Origin: G965220825 sp965220825
Lineage (GTDB): Bacteria; Pseudomonadota; Alphaproteobacteria; UBA828
Assembly: GCA_965220825.1 (NCBI GenBank)
Contig: OZ244839.1
Span: forward strand, 1,426,001 to 1,490,000
Direction: 5' to 3'
Length of the DNA: 64,000 nt
Positions 15,355-24,399 of the stretch are shown here, in pieces; position 1 is the stretch's first letter, and each line of letters starts with the position of its first letter. The position numbers and the translations under genes are program-made. The notes beneath the pieces were generated by a model. That model saw nothing but the letters and a program-made list of their open reading frames with translations, searched no databases and was not told where the DNA came from.

Positions 15355-16293
15355 ATGATCGTGGTGTTCGGCTCCATCAATGTCGATCTTCTGTTCGCGG
15401 TGGAGAGCCTTCCCCGCGCAGGCGAGACGGTGCTCTGCCCGCACTACCGCGCCGCGGCCGGCGGCAAGGGGCTGAACCAGGCGGTGGCGGCCGGAAAAGC
15501 GCGGACGGACCCCAGCATGCCGGTGCGCATGGTGGGTTGCGTCGGTAACGACGGGTTCGCCGAGACCGCGTTGCGGGCGCTCGAGGAAGCCCATGTCGGG
15601 ACCGGGGGGATCCTTCGCGGCGACCGGCCCACCGGCAGCGCCGCGGTGATCGTGGACCGGGCGGGAGAGAACCAGATCACCGTCGCCAGCGGCGCCAACA
15701 TGGAACTCGCGCCGGAAGCGCTTCCGGATGCATGGCTTGGCCCTGAGACCGTGCTGGTGCTGCAGATGGAGGTGCCGCTCGACTCCAATCGCGCCGTCAT
15801 CGAGCGAGCCAAGGCACAGGGGGCGCGGGTCGTGCTCAATCTCGCGCCGGCGGCAGCGCTGCCCGCCGCATCGATCCGGGCGCTGGACCTCCTGGTCGTC
15901 AACGAGATCGAGGTTGGGATGCTGGCGCGCACGCTGGGCGAGAACGCGGCGTCCGCTTCGGCCCGGGATGCCGCATCGGCCCTCGCGAAGCGCTACGGCG
16001 TGGCCACGATCGTGAGCCTCGGCGCGGCCGGTGCCTGTGCATTCTCGCCGGAGGGTGCCTGGGCGTGCGGCGCGCTCCCCATCCAGCCCGTCGATACGGT
16101 CGGTGCGGGCGACGCCTTTGTCGGCGGCCTCGCGCTCGGTCTCGCGGCGAGGCTCGCATTGCCCGATTCCCTCCGCCGGGCGAGCGTCGGCGCGGGCCTT
16201 GCCTGCACCGCCGTCGGCGCCGCGCAGGCCATGCCGGACGCCGCGGCCATCGACGCGCGCTTGGGCGAACTCGCGCCGCCGCAGCCGCTATAG
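15355..16293 (+). CDS. rbsK: Ribokinase-like PfkB-family sugar kinase
   Basis: Phosphorylates ribose or a related sugar or nucleoside with ATP. 312 residues from MIVVFGSINVDLLFAVE; the ATG at 15355 has GGAG nine bases upstream, and an upstream in-frame start at 15238 reads through unconserved sequence. Both PfkB signatures are present: AAGGKGLNQAVAAG near residue 35 and DTVGAGDAFVGGLALG near 245, whose aspartate is the catalytic base. No rbsD or ribose transporter gene is adjacent, although a ribose-type ABC system lies at 31522-36482. The substrate is inferred from family resemblance only. Confidence 0.85.
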   Translation: MIVVFGSINVDLLFAVESLPRAGETVLCPHYRAAAGGKGLNQAVAAGKARTDPSMPVRMVGCVGNDGFAETALRALEEAHVGTGGILRGDRPTGSAAVIVDRAGENQITVASGANMELAPEALPDAWLGPETVLVLQMEVPLDSNRAVIERAKAQGARVVLNLAPAAALPAASIRALDLLVVNEIEVGMLARTLGENAASASARDAASALAKRYGVATIVSLGAAGACAFSPEGAWACGALPIQPVDTVGAGDAFVGGLALGLAARLALPDSLRRASVGAGLACTAVGAAQAMPDAAAIDARLGELAPPQPL

Positions 16294-16324
16294 GCGGAGT
16301 CCAGCCCCCAGCCCGCAGCGCCGC

Positions 16325-16936
16325 TCAACCGGCGAGCCACTTCTCCCGTGCGGGCCAGGCCTCGACCAGGGCGCGGAGCGCCGGGTCCAGATCGGGTTTC
16401 TCCGCGGCTTCCGCTGCGAGCGCGCCCGGTTCAGCGTTGAACGCCAGCAAGGAAAGGTCGGGCATCCGCATCGGATAGAGAATGCCGTCCAAATGGTCGC
16501 ATTCGTGCTGCAGCAACATTGCGAGCCAATCTTCGGCCTCGCGCTCCCGGCGCTCGCCCTCGAGGGTGAGATAGGAGATACGGATCCGCCTGTATCGTGG
16601 AACCTTGCCGTGGAGCCCAGGCAGCGAGAGGCAGCGTTCCCAGATCATGCCCTTCTCTTCGCTGAGCGGTGTGACGGCGGGGTTGACCATCACCGTCCAG
16701 GGTATTGGTTCAAGCGCAACGCCGGGCGGGATGCGGTCGGCGGGCACGCGGTACACCACGACACGGCGGCCGTCATAGACCTGGGGCGCCGCAATGCCGG
16801 CCGCGCCGATCCATTCCAGCGTCTCCCGCATGTCCGTCGCGAGGCGCGCGATTTCGGGGTCCGTCGGATCGTCGACGGGGGCCGCCGCCCTGTGCAGCAC
16901 CGGATGCCCCATCTTCGCAATCTGGCGAATGGCCAT
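16325..16936 (-). CDS. def: Peptide deformylase
   Basis: Removes the N-formyl group from nascent proteins. 203 residues with the three family motifs: GIAAPQV (GxGxAAPQ variant), WERCLSLPG (usually EGCLS; here Arg replaces Gly, as in type III/PDF-like members) and QHECDHLDG (HExxH metal site near residue 142). The Arg in ECLS and the lone position outside the usual def-fmt operon suggest a secondary deformylase rather than the main housekeeping copy (inference). The neighbouring peroxiredoxin gene lies 43 bases upstream on the same strand. Confidence 0.88.
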   Translation of the reverse strand: MAIRQIAKMGHPVLHRAAAPVDDPTDPEIARLATDMRETLEWIGAAGIAAPQVYDGRRVVVYRVPADRIPPGVALEPIPWTVMVNPAVTPLSEEKGMIWERCLSLPGLHGKVPRYRRIRISYLTLEGERREREAEDWLAMLLQHECDHLDGILYPMRMPDLSLLAFNAEPGALAAEAAEKPDLDPALRALVEAWPAREKWLAG

Positions 16937-16979
16937 GTCTCGATCCCTCTTGCGGCGCGCCGGGTCGGGCGGCGGTGCG

Positions 16980-17633
16980 TTACGCCGATGCTTCCTTCAA
17001 CGCCGCGACCACCTCTTCGGGCTCCGCCCGCTTGGAATGGTCCGCATCGACGAATGCCTTGAGGACCTTGCCGCCCTTGCCGATCACGAAGGTCGCCGGG
17101 ATCGGCAATGTGCCGCTCGGCTCGCCGTTGCTGGCCTCCAGATCGATGCCGAAGCCGTTCGCATAGAGATCGTTCAGCGCGTCCGGCACGCGGAAGGTCA
17201 GGCCGAAGGCGCTGGCGACCCGGTTGCCCGTGTCGCTCAACACCTCGAATCCGAGTGCGTTCTTCTCCTGCGTCGAGAGCGCGTTGTCGGGCGTCTCCGG
17301 CGTAATCGCCACCAGTTTGGCGCCGAGCGCCTCGATCTCGGGCAGCCGCTCCTGCAGCGCCCGCAGTTCCAGGTTGCAATAGGGGCACCAGCCGCCGCGG
17401 TAGAAGGAGACCACCGCCGGCCCATCCGCCCACAGCACGTCTGAGCCGACCGTCTCGCCGCGCGCATTGGGCAGCGAGAAGTCGGGCGCCGCGCCCCCTT
17501 CCTTCACACTACGCTCGGCGGCGCCGGAGGCGATCAGGTCTTCCATCGCCCGCCGCATGACGGCGCGGGCTTCGTCCGGAATCTTTTCCTTGCTGGCGTC
17601 CCGGTACTTGTCGAGCTCGTCTTTCAATGCCAT
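16980..17633 (-). CDS. Peroxiredoxin-like protein (AhpC/TSA family)
   Basis: 217 residues. An N-terminal helical extension of about 60 residues precedes a thioredoxin fold with VVSFYRGGWCPYCNLELRALQ; the first cysteine of WCPYC takes the peroxidatic place and the second is a nearby resolving candidate. The later IPATFVIGKGGKVLKAFVDADHSKR is the C-terminal strand region of AhpC/TSA proteins. It is predicted to reduce peroxides in the cytoplasm. Downstream on the same strand lies def. Confidence 0.85.
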   Translation of the reverse strand: MALKDELDKYRDASKEKIPDEARAVMRRAMEDLIASGAAERSVKEGGAAPDFSLPNARGETVGSDVLWADGPAVVSFYRGGWCPYCNLELRALQERLPEIEALGAKLVAITPETPDNALSTQEKNALGFEVLSDTGNRVASAFGLTFRVPDALNDLYANGFGIDLEASNGEPSGTLPIPATFVIGKGGKVLKAFVDADHSKRAEPEEVVAALKEASA

Positions 17634-17750
17634 CCCTTGGGTCTCCCCGCCTTCCGCCGCCCCGTGCAGTGACCGGCGCGCCTACTCTAGAGCCGGCAGG
17701 GCGGTGATGCATCCCCGCGTCCGCCGATAGCGACCCGGCCAGCCGTCGTC

Positions 17751-17850
17751 GTTTCAGGTGCGCGGGTCTCCAGGCCCGCAACGGGCCGGAGGCCTGTCTT
17801 CGTCCGCGACAACAAAAACATGCGGGCCTGGAGACCCGCGCACCTGAAAC
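17751..17850. repeat. BIME-like inverted pair of REP-type palindromes, copy 1
   Basis: The 30 bases 17751-17780 are the perfect reverse complement of 17821-17850, with a 40-base spacer. Each arm contains the core GCGGGCCTGGAGACCCGC, itself a near-perfect hairpin (one A/C mismatch), followed by GCACC. Related arms occur at 28709-28737, 31098-31175 and 58037-58118. It lies in the 251-base gap between the peroxiredoxin start and the znuA stop, so it would form a strong hairpin at the 3' end of znuA mRNA. The rest of the gap shows nothing. Confidence 0.85.
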
Positions 17851-17884
17851 AAAATAAAAACGCTACTTCGATCTGTTGCGGGTC

Positions 17885-19066
17885 TTACGCGGCCCCGGGA
17901 CCGAGGCATTCGACGAAGGCGTCGGCGAGACCGTCCATGATCTCGAACCAGGCGTCCGGGCCGGGATCGGCCTCGGCGCCCAGCGGATCGAGCACCGCCG
18001 TCCGCACCTCCGTTCCCTCGACCACGGTGCGGACCAGATCGGGTTCGAATTGCGGTTCGGCGAACACGCAGCGCACATGATGCCGGGCCAGGGCCTCGCG
18101 AAGCTCGACGAGTCGCCTCGCGCCGGTCGGTCGCGACGGGTCGATGGCAACCGCACCGACGCTCGCAAGCTCGAAGGCGTGCTCGAAATACTGGTAGGCG
18201 TCGTGGAACACGATGAAGCGGCGGTCGCGCACCGGCGCCAGCCGCTCGTCCATTGCCGCCACGCTTGCCCGGATGCGCTCCTGTACCGCCCGGGCGTTGC
18301 CGCGGTAGGTCTCGGCCCGCGCGGGATCGACCTGGACGAGCGCCTCCGTCACGGCCTCGACGATCCTCAGAGCGTTGCCCGGATCGAGCCAGAAATGCAC
18401 GTCGAACGCGCCATGGCCGTGGCCGTGGTCGTCATGGCCGTGGTCGTCGCGGTAACGGTCGTGGTCGTGATCGTCGTCATAGCGATCATGCTCATGATCG
18501 TCGTCATAGCGATCATGGTCATCGTCGTCGTAGCTGTCGTGGTCGTGGTCATGATCGTCGCGGTAGCGGTCATGATCGTGATCGTCGTCATGGCGATCAT
18601 GGTCATCGTCGTCGTAGCGGTCGTGGTCATGACCATGGTCGTCGTGATGTCCGTGACCGTCGTGATGATCGTCGTGATCTTTCTTCTTTTCCCGGGCAAT
18701 CCACACGCCGCCCTCGCGGTTGGGCAGCAGACGCATCCCTGCGGCTTCGCGCAGAGTCACCACCATGGTGTTGGGCCCGAGATTGGCGATGGGGCGGTGG
18801 AGGAACGTCTCCATATCCTCGCCGATCCAGACGACGAGGTCGGCGTCGCGCAGCGCCTTCGCCTCGGAGGGGCGCATCTGGTAGGTGTGAGGCGATGCGG
18901 CCCCGGCAATCAGAAGCCGGGGCGTGCCCGCGTCACCCATCACGCCGGCGACGAGCGCGTGCACGGGCTTGAGGCTCGCGACCACGTTCGGCGCCGCGCC
19001 GTCCGCAGCGGCCGTGTGTATGCCGGCGACGACAAGGGGCAAGGCGCAGAACAACCCTCTCCACAT
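17885..19066 (-). CDS. znuA: Zinc-type ABC transporter substrate-binding protein with very long His/Asp tract
   Basis: Periplasmic metal-binding lipoprotein-like receptor of the cluster A-1 family, probably for zinc. 393 residues with a signal peptide (about 1-22, ending AAADG). Metal ligands are visible: H60 in SPHTYQMRP, H224 in VHFWLDP, a further histidine in FHDAYQYF, and a late aspartate in LDPLGAEADPGPDAW. Between the lobes residues 130-219 are almost entirely His, Asp, Gly, Tyr and Arg; typical ZnuA His loops are about 20-30 residues. Start ATG at 19066. No znuB, znuC or zur gene is nearby and no clear Zur box is seen in the 180-base divergent gap, so the membrane partners must be elsewhere. 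Confidence 0.9.
   Translation of the reverse strand: MWRGLFCALPLVVAGIHTAAADGAAPNVVASLKPVHALVAGVMGDAGTPRLLIAGAASPHTYQMRPSEAKALRDADLVVWIGEDMETFLHRPIANLGPNTMVVTLREAAGMRLLPNREGGVWIAREKKKDHDDHHDGHGHHDDHGHDHDRYDDDDHDRHDDDHDHDRYRDDHDHDHDSYDDDDHDRYDDDHEHDRYDDDHDHDRYRDDHGHDDHGHGHGAFDVHFWLDPGNALRIVEAVTEALVQVDPARAETYRGNARAVQERIRASVAAMDERLAPVRDRRFIVFHDAYQYFEHAFELASVGAVAIDPSRPTGARRLVELREALARHHVRCVFAEPQFEPDLVRTVVEGTEVRTAVLDPLGAEADPGPDAWFEIMDGLADAFVECLGPGAA
18410..18679 (-). repeat. Tandem-repeat tract encoding the His/Asp loop of znuA
   Basis: About 270 bases of imperfect short repeats built from GAT/GAC and CAT/CAC codons. At protein level DHDHDRYRDD and DDDDHDR-type units recur, with a roughly 40-residue segment present about twice. 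The tract stays in frame. Such repeats expand and contract by slippage, so its length probably differs between strains. The opposite strand gives a spurious Val/Ile-rich reading. Confidence 0.8.
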
Positions 19067-19246
19067 TTCGGCTCCTCCGTCTATTCGGGCCGGCCCGCAT
19101 TTGCAGGCGGGTTACTCGGGCGCCCGCAATCTATGACATCGAACGGGATAGTTCACCCTTCGCCGCGGCACCGCCTGCCCGCCTTGCAAAGCCGCAAGCG
19201 GGATATAGGATCGGCGGCCTCGGATTCACGTACGGGAAAAACGGCC

Positions 19247-19630
19247 ATGCTCACCCGCGAGGAACTGATCGCGCTCGTCGAGGACTCCTACTTCTTCAAT
19301 GTGGACAACAAGAATCTGGAGCCCGCCGTGGCGTGCTTCACGGAGGATGCGGTGCTCCGCGTGCAGTCCGCCCATGTGACCCACACCGGGCACCAGGAGA
19401 TCAGGCGGATGTTCCGGGATTTCATGGGCGCGACCAAGACGATCTATCACGGCGATTTCAGCCATGTGGTCGACGCGGAGAAGCAGTGGATCGCCTCGCA
19501 GTTCGTCGCCCGCAACGACTATGACGACGGCCGCCACGTGGAAATGCGCAATTGCAACTTCTTCCAGGTGGTGGACGGCCGCTTCAAGCATGTCACCATC
19601 TACATGACCGACGAGAACCCGCTGGTCTGA
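19247..19630 (+). CDS. SnoaL/NTF2-like family protein
   Basis: 127 residues from MLTREELIALVEDSYFFNVDNKN. It has the SnoaL-like pattern: an N-terminal helix pair, CFTEDAVLRVQ, a VTHTGHQEIRRMFRDFM segment, and final strands ending ITIYMTDENP-like. It is probably a small cytoplasmic binding protein or isomerase; the substrate is unknown. It is divergent from znuA and convergent with dnaE2, and is not obviously linked to either. A longer in-frame reading upstream overlaps znuA and is rejected. Confidence 0.75.
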   Translation: MLTREELIALVEDSYFFNVDNKNLEPAVACFTEDAVLRVQSAHVTHTGHQEIRRMFRDFMGATKTIYHGDFSHVVDAEKQWIASQFVARNDYDDGRHVEMRNCNFFQVVDGRFKHVTIYMTDENPLV

Positions 19631-19651
19631 CCCCCGCACGGCGGGTGCATA

Positions 19652-22600
19652 TCAGTGGAAATCCCGCGAGACGACCGGGAGCGCCGGCGCACCGCCGCCA
19701 CCACCCGCATTCGCCGTCGCAAGGCGGGAGAGTAGCGGCGTGAGGTCCTCCATCCGCTTCGCCACCACATGGATCACGAGGCCGTCGCGCTGAAGGCGGC
19801 CCTCCACCGCAAGCAGCCGCGCACCGAGGAAGATCCGGCGAAAGCGCTCGAATATGCGGGCGCGGACGACGATGTTGGCGATACCGGTCTCGTCCTCGAG
19901 GGTCGCGAAGATGACCCCCTTCGCGGTGGCCGGCCGCTGGCGCACCAGCACCAGGCCGCAGACGCACACCCGCCGCCCATCCTCCGTCTCCGCGAGCCGG
20001 GCGGCGGGAGACGCGCCGCGGCGATGGAGCACGCCGCGCAGCAGCGCGAGCGGGTGTGCCTTGAGGGAGAGCTTCAGGCTGTCGTAATCCTCCACCACCT
20101 CCTCGCCGAGGTTCATGACCGGGAGGCACACGGCAGGCTCCTTGTCCGAAACACCGCCGCCGGGACGCATCTCGGCGGCGCGAAAGAGCGGCGGCGGCGC
20201 ATCCCCGAGCCCCTCCACCGCCCAGAGCGCCGCGCGCCGGCCGATACCGAGCGAGCCGAATGCGTCGGCCCGCGCGAGCCGCGCCAGTACCGCCGCCCCG
20301 AGCCCCGTGCGCAGCCACACGTCGCGCACCGCCCCGTAGCCCGCGCCGCGGGATGCGGCCAGACGCGCGGCCGCGTGCTCGTCGAAGCCCCGGATCTGGC
20401 GGAATCCGAGCCTCAGCGCCACGCCGCCCGCACTGTCGGCGGCGGGTTCGAGCGTGCAGTCCCAGACCGAGAAATTCACGTCCGGCGGGCGCACCTCGAC
20501 GCCGTGGGCACGCGCATCGCGCACGAGCTGCGCCGGGGCGTAGAAGCCCATGGGCTGGCTGTTAAGCAGCGCCGCGGCGAACGCCGCCGGGTGGTGGCGC
20601 TTGATCCAGGCCGAGACATAGACCAGCAGCGAAAAGCTCGCGGCATGGCTCTCGGGGAAGCCATAGTCCCCGAAGCCTTCGATCTGCTTGAAACAGCGCT
20701 CGGCGAAGGCAGGTTCGTAGCCGCGCGCCACCATGCCGCCGATCAGCTTGGCCCGGAAGCGGTGGACCCGCCCGGTCCTGCGGAAGGCCGCCATGGCGCG
20801 GCGCAGCCGGTCCGCCTCGGCGGGCGTGAAGCCCGCGGCGACCACGGCGATGCGCATGGCCTGCTCCTGAAAGAGCGGAACGCCCAGTGTCTTGCCGAGC
20901 ACGCGCTCGAGCTCGGCGGAGGGATAGCTCACCGGCTCCTCTCCCCGGCGGCGGCGCAGATAGGGATGCACCATGCCCCCCTGGATGGGACCGGGGCGCA
21001 CGATGGCGACTTCGATCACCAGATCGTAGAAGCAGCGCGGCCTGAGCCGGGGCAGCATGGACATCTGCGCCCGGCTCTCCACCTGGAAGACGCCGACGGC
21101 ATCCGCCTCGCAAAGCATGTCGTAGACCGCCGGGTCCTCCGCCGGAACGGTGGCGAGGGTGAGCGCACGCCCGTGATGGCGCCCGATGAGGTCGAACGCC
21201 TTGCGCACGCAGGTGAGCATGCCGAGCCCCAGAAGATCGACCTTCAGCATGCCGAGGGCGTCGATATCGTCCTTGTCCCATTCGATGACCGTGCGGTCCT
21301 TCATCGCCGCATTGCCGATGGGCACGATTTCCGACAGCGCTTCGCGGGCGATCACGAAACCGCCCACATGCTGGGACAGGTGGCGGGGGAAGCCGACCAG
21401 CTCCCGCGAGAGCTCCAGCGCAAGCCGCAGGCGGCGCTCGGCGGGATCGAGGCCGAGTTCCCGAACCCGCGCCGCATCGGAGACCTCCCGCCCGAAATGC
21501 CGCAGGTTCCGGGCGAGCGCACCCGCCATGTCGGCGGAAAGGCCGAGGGCCTTCCCCACCTCGCGGACCGCGCTGCGCCTCCGGTAGGAGATCACCGTCG
21601 CCGTCAACCCCGCGCGGTCCCGGCCATATTTGCGATAGACGTACTGGATCACCTCTTCGCGCCGCTCATGCTCGAAGTCCACGTCGATGTCCGGCGGCTC
21701 GCCGCGCGCGGCGGAGACGAAGCGCTCGAACAGCAGGTCGTGGCGGTCCGGGTCCACCGCGGTGATGCCGAGGCAGTAGCACACCGCCGAGTTGGCGGCC
21801 GAGCCGCGCCCCTGGCAGAGAATGCCCCGCTCGCCCGCAAAGCGGACGATGTCCTCGACGGTCAGGAAATAGGGCGCATAGGCGAGTTCGGCGATCAATG
21901 CGAGCTCGCGGTTGAGCTGGGCACGCACCGCGGTGGGGACCCCGCCGGGATAGCGCCGCCGGGCGCCGGCCTCCACCAGGGCCGCAAGGCGGGCGTCCGG
22001 GGTTCCCCCGCAGGGAGACGCCTCTTCCGGATAGCGGTAGGCGAGCTCGTCCAGGCTGAAGGTGCAGGCCTCGGCGACCTCCACCGCGCGCGCGAGCGCC
22101 GCCGGGTAGCGGGCGAAGAGCCGCGCCATCTCGTCCGGCGCCTTGAGGTGGCGCTCGGCATTGACCGAAAGCCCGAGCCCCGCCTCGTCGATGGTGCATC
22201 GCTCGCGGATGCAGGTCAGGATGTCGGCGAGCCGGCGGCGGTCGGGCATGTGATAGAGCACGTCGTTGACCGCGACCAGGGGGGTGCCGGCGCCTTCGGC
22301 CAGCGTCGCGAGGGCGGCGAGACGGTCCGCGTCTGCTCCGCGGAACCGGCAGCTCGCCGCGAGGAAGCAGCGCCCGCGATAGTGCCGCGCGGCCTTCGCG
22401 AGAAAACCCCCGAACGCCGGGTCCGGCAGCGCCTCCTCCGGCGGCAGAGGCACGAGAATCTGGCCTTCGCCATGCTCCTCGAGGTCGCGCCAGCCGATCT
22501 CGCAGGCGCCTTTCGGTGCCCGCCTCTTGCCGAGGGTGAGCAGTTGCGAGAGCCGCCCATAGGCCGCGCGGTCGGTGGGCAGGCAAAGGACGGACGGGCT

Positions 22601-22882
22601 GCCGTCGGAGAAATCCAGCCGCGCGCCGACCACGAGCCTCATGCCGGCTTCCTTCGCCGCTACATGGGCGCGCACCACGCCGGCGAGGCTGTTGCGGTCC
22701 GCCACCGCCAGCGCCCGGTAGCCCAGCGCCGCCGCCGTCTCCACCAGCTCCTCGGGATGGGACGCGCCTCGCAGGAAGCTGAAATTGCTGGTCGCCTGCA
22801 GCTCCGCATAGGCCGGCGGCCGCCGCTTTCGTGCGCGGGCGACCGCCGCCGCCGCCCCTCCCGTAGCGCCGATTCGCTTCAT
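19652..22882 (-). CDS. dnaE2: Error-prone DNA polymerase III alpha subunit, DnaE2
   Basis: Translesion polymerase of the SOS mutasome. 1076 residues, the normal DnaE2 length, from the ATG at 22882. It opens with a PHP domain (AELQATSNFSFLRGASHPEEL, residues about 25-45). The polymerase core has PDIDVDFEHERREEV near residue 395, holding two of the catalytic aspartates, and a C-terminal OB-fold segment (GVIFATLEDETGIANIVV) typical of this family. The start overlaps the imuB stop in an ATGA. Expected regulation is through the LexA box upstream of imuA. Confidence 0.95.
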   Translation of the reverse strand: MKRIGATGGAAAAVARARKRRPPAYAELQATSNFSFLRGASHPEELVETAAALGYRALAVADRNSLAGVVRAHVAAKEAGMRLVVGARLDFSDGSPSVLCLPTDRAAYGRLSQLLTLGKRRAPKGACEIGWRDLEEHGEGQILVPLPPEEALPDPAFGGFLAKAARHYRGRCFLAASCRFRGADADRLAALATLAEGAGTPLVAVNDVLYHMPDRRRLADILTCIRERCTIDEAGLGLSVNAERHLKAPDEMARLFARYPAALARAVEVAEACTFSLDELAYRYPEEASPCGGTPDARLAALVEAGARRRYPGGVPTAVRAQLNRELALIAELAYAPYFLTVEDIVRFAGERGILCQGRGSAANSAVCYCLGITAVDPDRHDLLFERFVSAARGEPPDIDVDFEHERREEVIQYVYRKYGRDRAGLTATVISYRRRSAVREVGKALGLSADMAGALARNLRHFGREVSDAARVRELGLDPAERRLRLALELSRELVGFPRHLSQHVGGFVIAREALSEIVPIGNAAMKDRTVIEWDKDDIDALGMLKVDLLGLGMLTCVRKAFDLIGRHHGRALTLATVPAEDPAVYDMLCEADAVGVFQVESRAQMSMLPRLRPRCFYDLVIEVAIVRPGPIQGGMVHPYLRRRRGEEPVSYPSAELERVLGKTLGVPLFQEQAMRIAVVAAGFTPAEADRLRRAMAAFRRTGRVHRFRAKLIGGMVARGYEPAFAERCFKQIEGFGDYGFPESHAASFSLLVYVSAWIKRHHPAAFAAALLNSQPMGFYAPAQLVRDARAHGVEVRPPDVNFSVWDCTLEPAADSAGGVALRLGFRQIRGFDEHAAARLAASRGAGYGAVRDVWLRTGLGAAVLARLARADAFGSLGIGRRAALWAVEGLGDAPPPLFRAAEMRPGGGVSDKEPAVCLPVMNLGEEVVEDYDSLKLSLKAHPLALLRGVLHRRGASPAARLAETEDGRRVCVCGLVLVRQRPATAKGVIFATLEDETGIANIVVRARIFERFRRIFLGARLLAVEGRLQRDGLVIHVVAKRMEDLTPLLSRLATANAGGGGGAPALPVVSRDFH

Positions 22883-24399
22883 CCGAACAGGCCGTGCAGG
22901 TACCAGCGCGCGCCGGACGCCGGGTGGCGGCTTTCGCGGTAGAGCCAGAAGCGGGCGCCGGCGGCATCCTCGACCCGGTAATAGTCCCGCGCCGGGCGGT
23001 CCTCCCGCCACCATTCCCCCTCGATCCGCTCCGGTCCGCTGGCACGGGCGATGCGGCGCGCCCGGCCGCGCCAGTGGAACAGCACCGGCGGGCCGCCCGG
23101 CGAACCGCCCGCTGCCTCCACCGGCACCGGCGGCGCGATCAGGCGAAGCGGACGCGGCGCAAGCGGCCATTCGGGAGCCTCCGCCCGTCCCCCGCCCGCC
23201 GGCGGGACCGGCGGCAACCGCATCGTTGCGCGGTCGGGCTGGTGGCTTGGGCGGGGGCCGATGCGGGCCACGCATGCGGGCCCCAGGCGGACCGTGAGCC
23301 GGTCCACCAAGCCGGCGAGCGCTTCCCGCGCCTCGGTGCATCCGTCGAACCCGGCCTGGCGCGGCGGCGCGGGGTCCGTGGCGGTCGCGGCGAGCGCCAT
23401 CGCCTCGACGCCCTCCCCCGCATCGAGGCTGTCGAGCCGCTCCGCGAAGAGGCGGGCGAGGGCCGCCGGCTCCCGGACCGGGCGGCTGGTGCCGATGCGA
23501 AGCGCGGGCGCCCTGCCGTCGACGCGGAACAGGGCGAGCTCGAGCCGCCGCGCACCCCGGCCGGCCTCCGCGAGGCCCGCGCAGAGCTCGTCCAGCAGAA
23601 ATCGCAGCGCGGCGGCGATGGAAGCCGCATCGGCGACGGGCTCGGCAAAGACCCGGTGCGCACGGTGCGGCGGCGGAGGGCGGCGCGGTGCGAGGGGCTC
23701 GGGCGCCCTGCCGAAGGCCTGGTCCAGCCGGCGCAGCACCGCCGCGCCATAGCGGCGGGCGAGCGGTGCGCGCGGCTGGCGGGCCAAGTCGCCGACATGC
23801 CGTAGCCCGACACGCGAGACCGCCGCCGCGGCGGCATCGTCGAGCCGGAGGGCGGCCGCCGGCAGGTCCACGAGCGCCTCATGCACGGCGCCCACGGCCA
23901 CAACGCCGCCCGGGCCATAGCGGGCCACGGCCCAGGCCGCGCCGGGGGTCTCGGCGAGCGCCGCCCGGGCGTGGAACCCCTGCCGCTCCACCCCTTCCAC
24001 CAGGCGCGCGAGCATCGCCTCCTCCCCGCCGAAGAGATGCGCGCAGCCGCCGGCCTCGAGCCAGAGGCCGTCCGCCCCGCAGAGCGAGACCAGGGGCGTG
24101 AAGCGCAACGCCCAATCGGCGAGGCGGGCAAGGGCGGCCGCGGCGCGGGCGGGCTCGGCGGGGCGGACGGTGAGCGCCGGAACCAGCGCACGTGCGTCCG
24201 CAACCGGCATTCCGGGCGCGAGGCCGAGGGCCGCGGCGGCGGGCGAGACCGCGGCGAGGCGCGCCACACCCCCCGCCGCCTCGCTCAACGCCAGCGGTGC
24301 GGGCGGTGCGGGCGCGCGCCCTCCGTCACGCCGCGGGGAGGGCGCGCGGTGAAGGTCGGTCTGCCAATGGGGCAGCCACAGCGAGATCACGCGTCTCAT
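22879..24399 (-). CDS. imuB: Y-family polymerase-like protein ImuB
   Basis: 506 residues from MRRVISLWLPHWQTDLHR. It has the Y-family fold pattern (SPAAAALGLAPGMPVADARAL, then a palm and little-finger region) but lacks the catalytic carboxylates of DinB/UmuC, as known ImuB proteins do. Known ImuB links DnaE2 and ImuA to the beta clamp. The chosen ATG at 24399 leaves a 74-base overlap with imuA and a four-base overlap with dnaE2, so the cassette is translationally coupled. The open frame extends upstream to 25014 but that part lies over imuA and is not conserved. Confidence 0.92.
   Translation of the reverse strand: MRRVISLWLPHWQTDLHRAPSPRRDGGRAPAPPAPLALSEAAGGVARLAAVSPAAAALGLAPGMPVADARALVPALTVRPAEPARAAAALARLADWALRFTPLVSLCGADGLWLEAGGCAHLFGGEEAMLARLVEGVERQGFHARAALAETPGAAWAVARYGPGGVVAVGAVHEALVDLPAAALRLDDAAAAAVSRVGLRHVGDLARQPRAPLARRYGAAVLRRLDQAFGRAPEPLAPRRPPPPHRAHRVFAEPVADAASIAAALRFLLDELCAGLAEAGRGARRLELALFRVDGRAPALRIGTSRPVREPAALARLFAERLDSLDAGEGVEAMALAATATDPAPPRQAGFDGCTEAREALAGLVDRLTVRLGPACVARIGPRPSHQPDRATMRLPPVPPAGGGRAEAPEWPLAPRPLRLIAPPVPVEAAGGSPGGPPVLFHWRGRARRIARASGPERIEGEWWREDRPARDYYRVEDAAGARFWLYRESRHPASGARWYLHGLFG

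Noticed and set aside
18410..18679. CRISPR-like repeat array
   Set aside because: The repeats are in frame inside znuA, vary in length and lack regular unique spacers.
17876..19630. Plus-strand open frame with a long Val/Ile/Met-rich stretch resembling membrane helices
   Set aside because: It is the antisense reading of the His/Asp codon repeats of znuA: GAT/CAC codons read backwards give Val, Ile and Met. The ZnuA frame has a signal peptide and metal ligands.
19769..22942. Plus-strand open frame of 1057 codons opposite dnaE2
   Set aside because: Antisense shadow of dnaE2, with no motifs and composition dominated by Arg, Gly, His and Ala.
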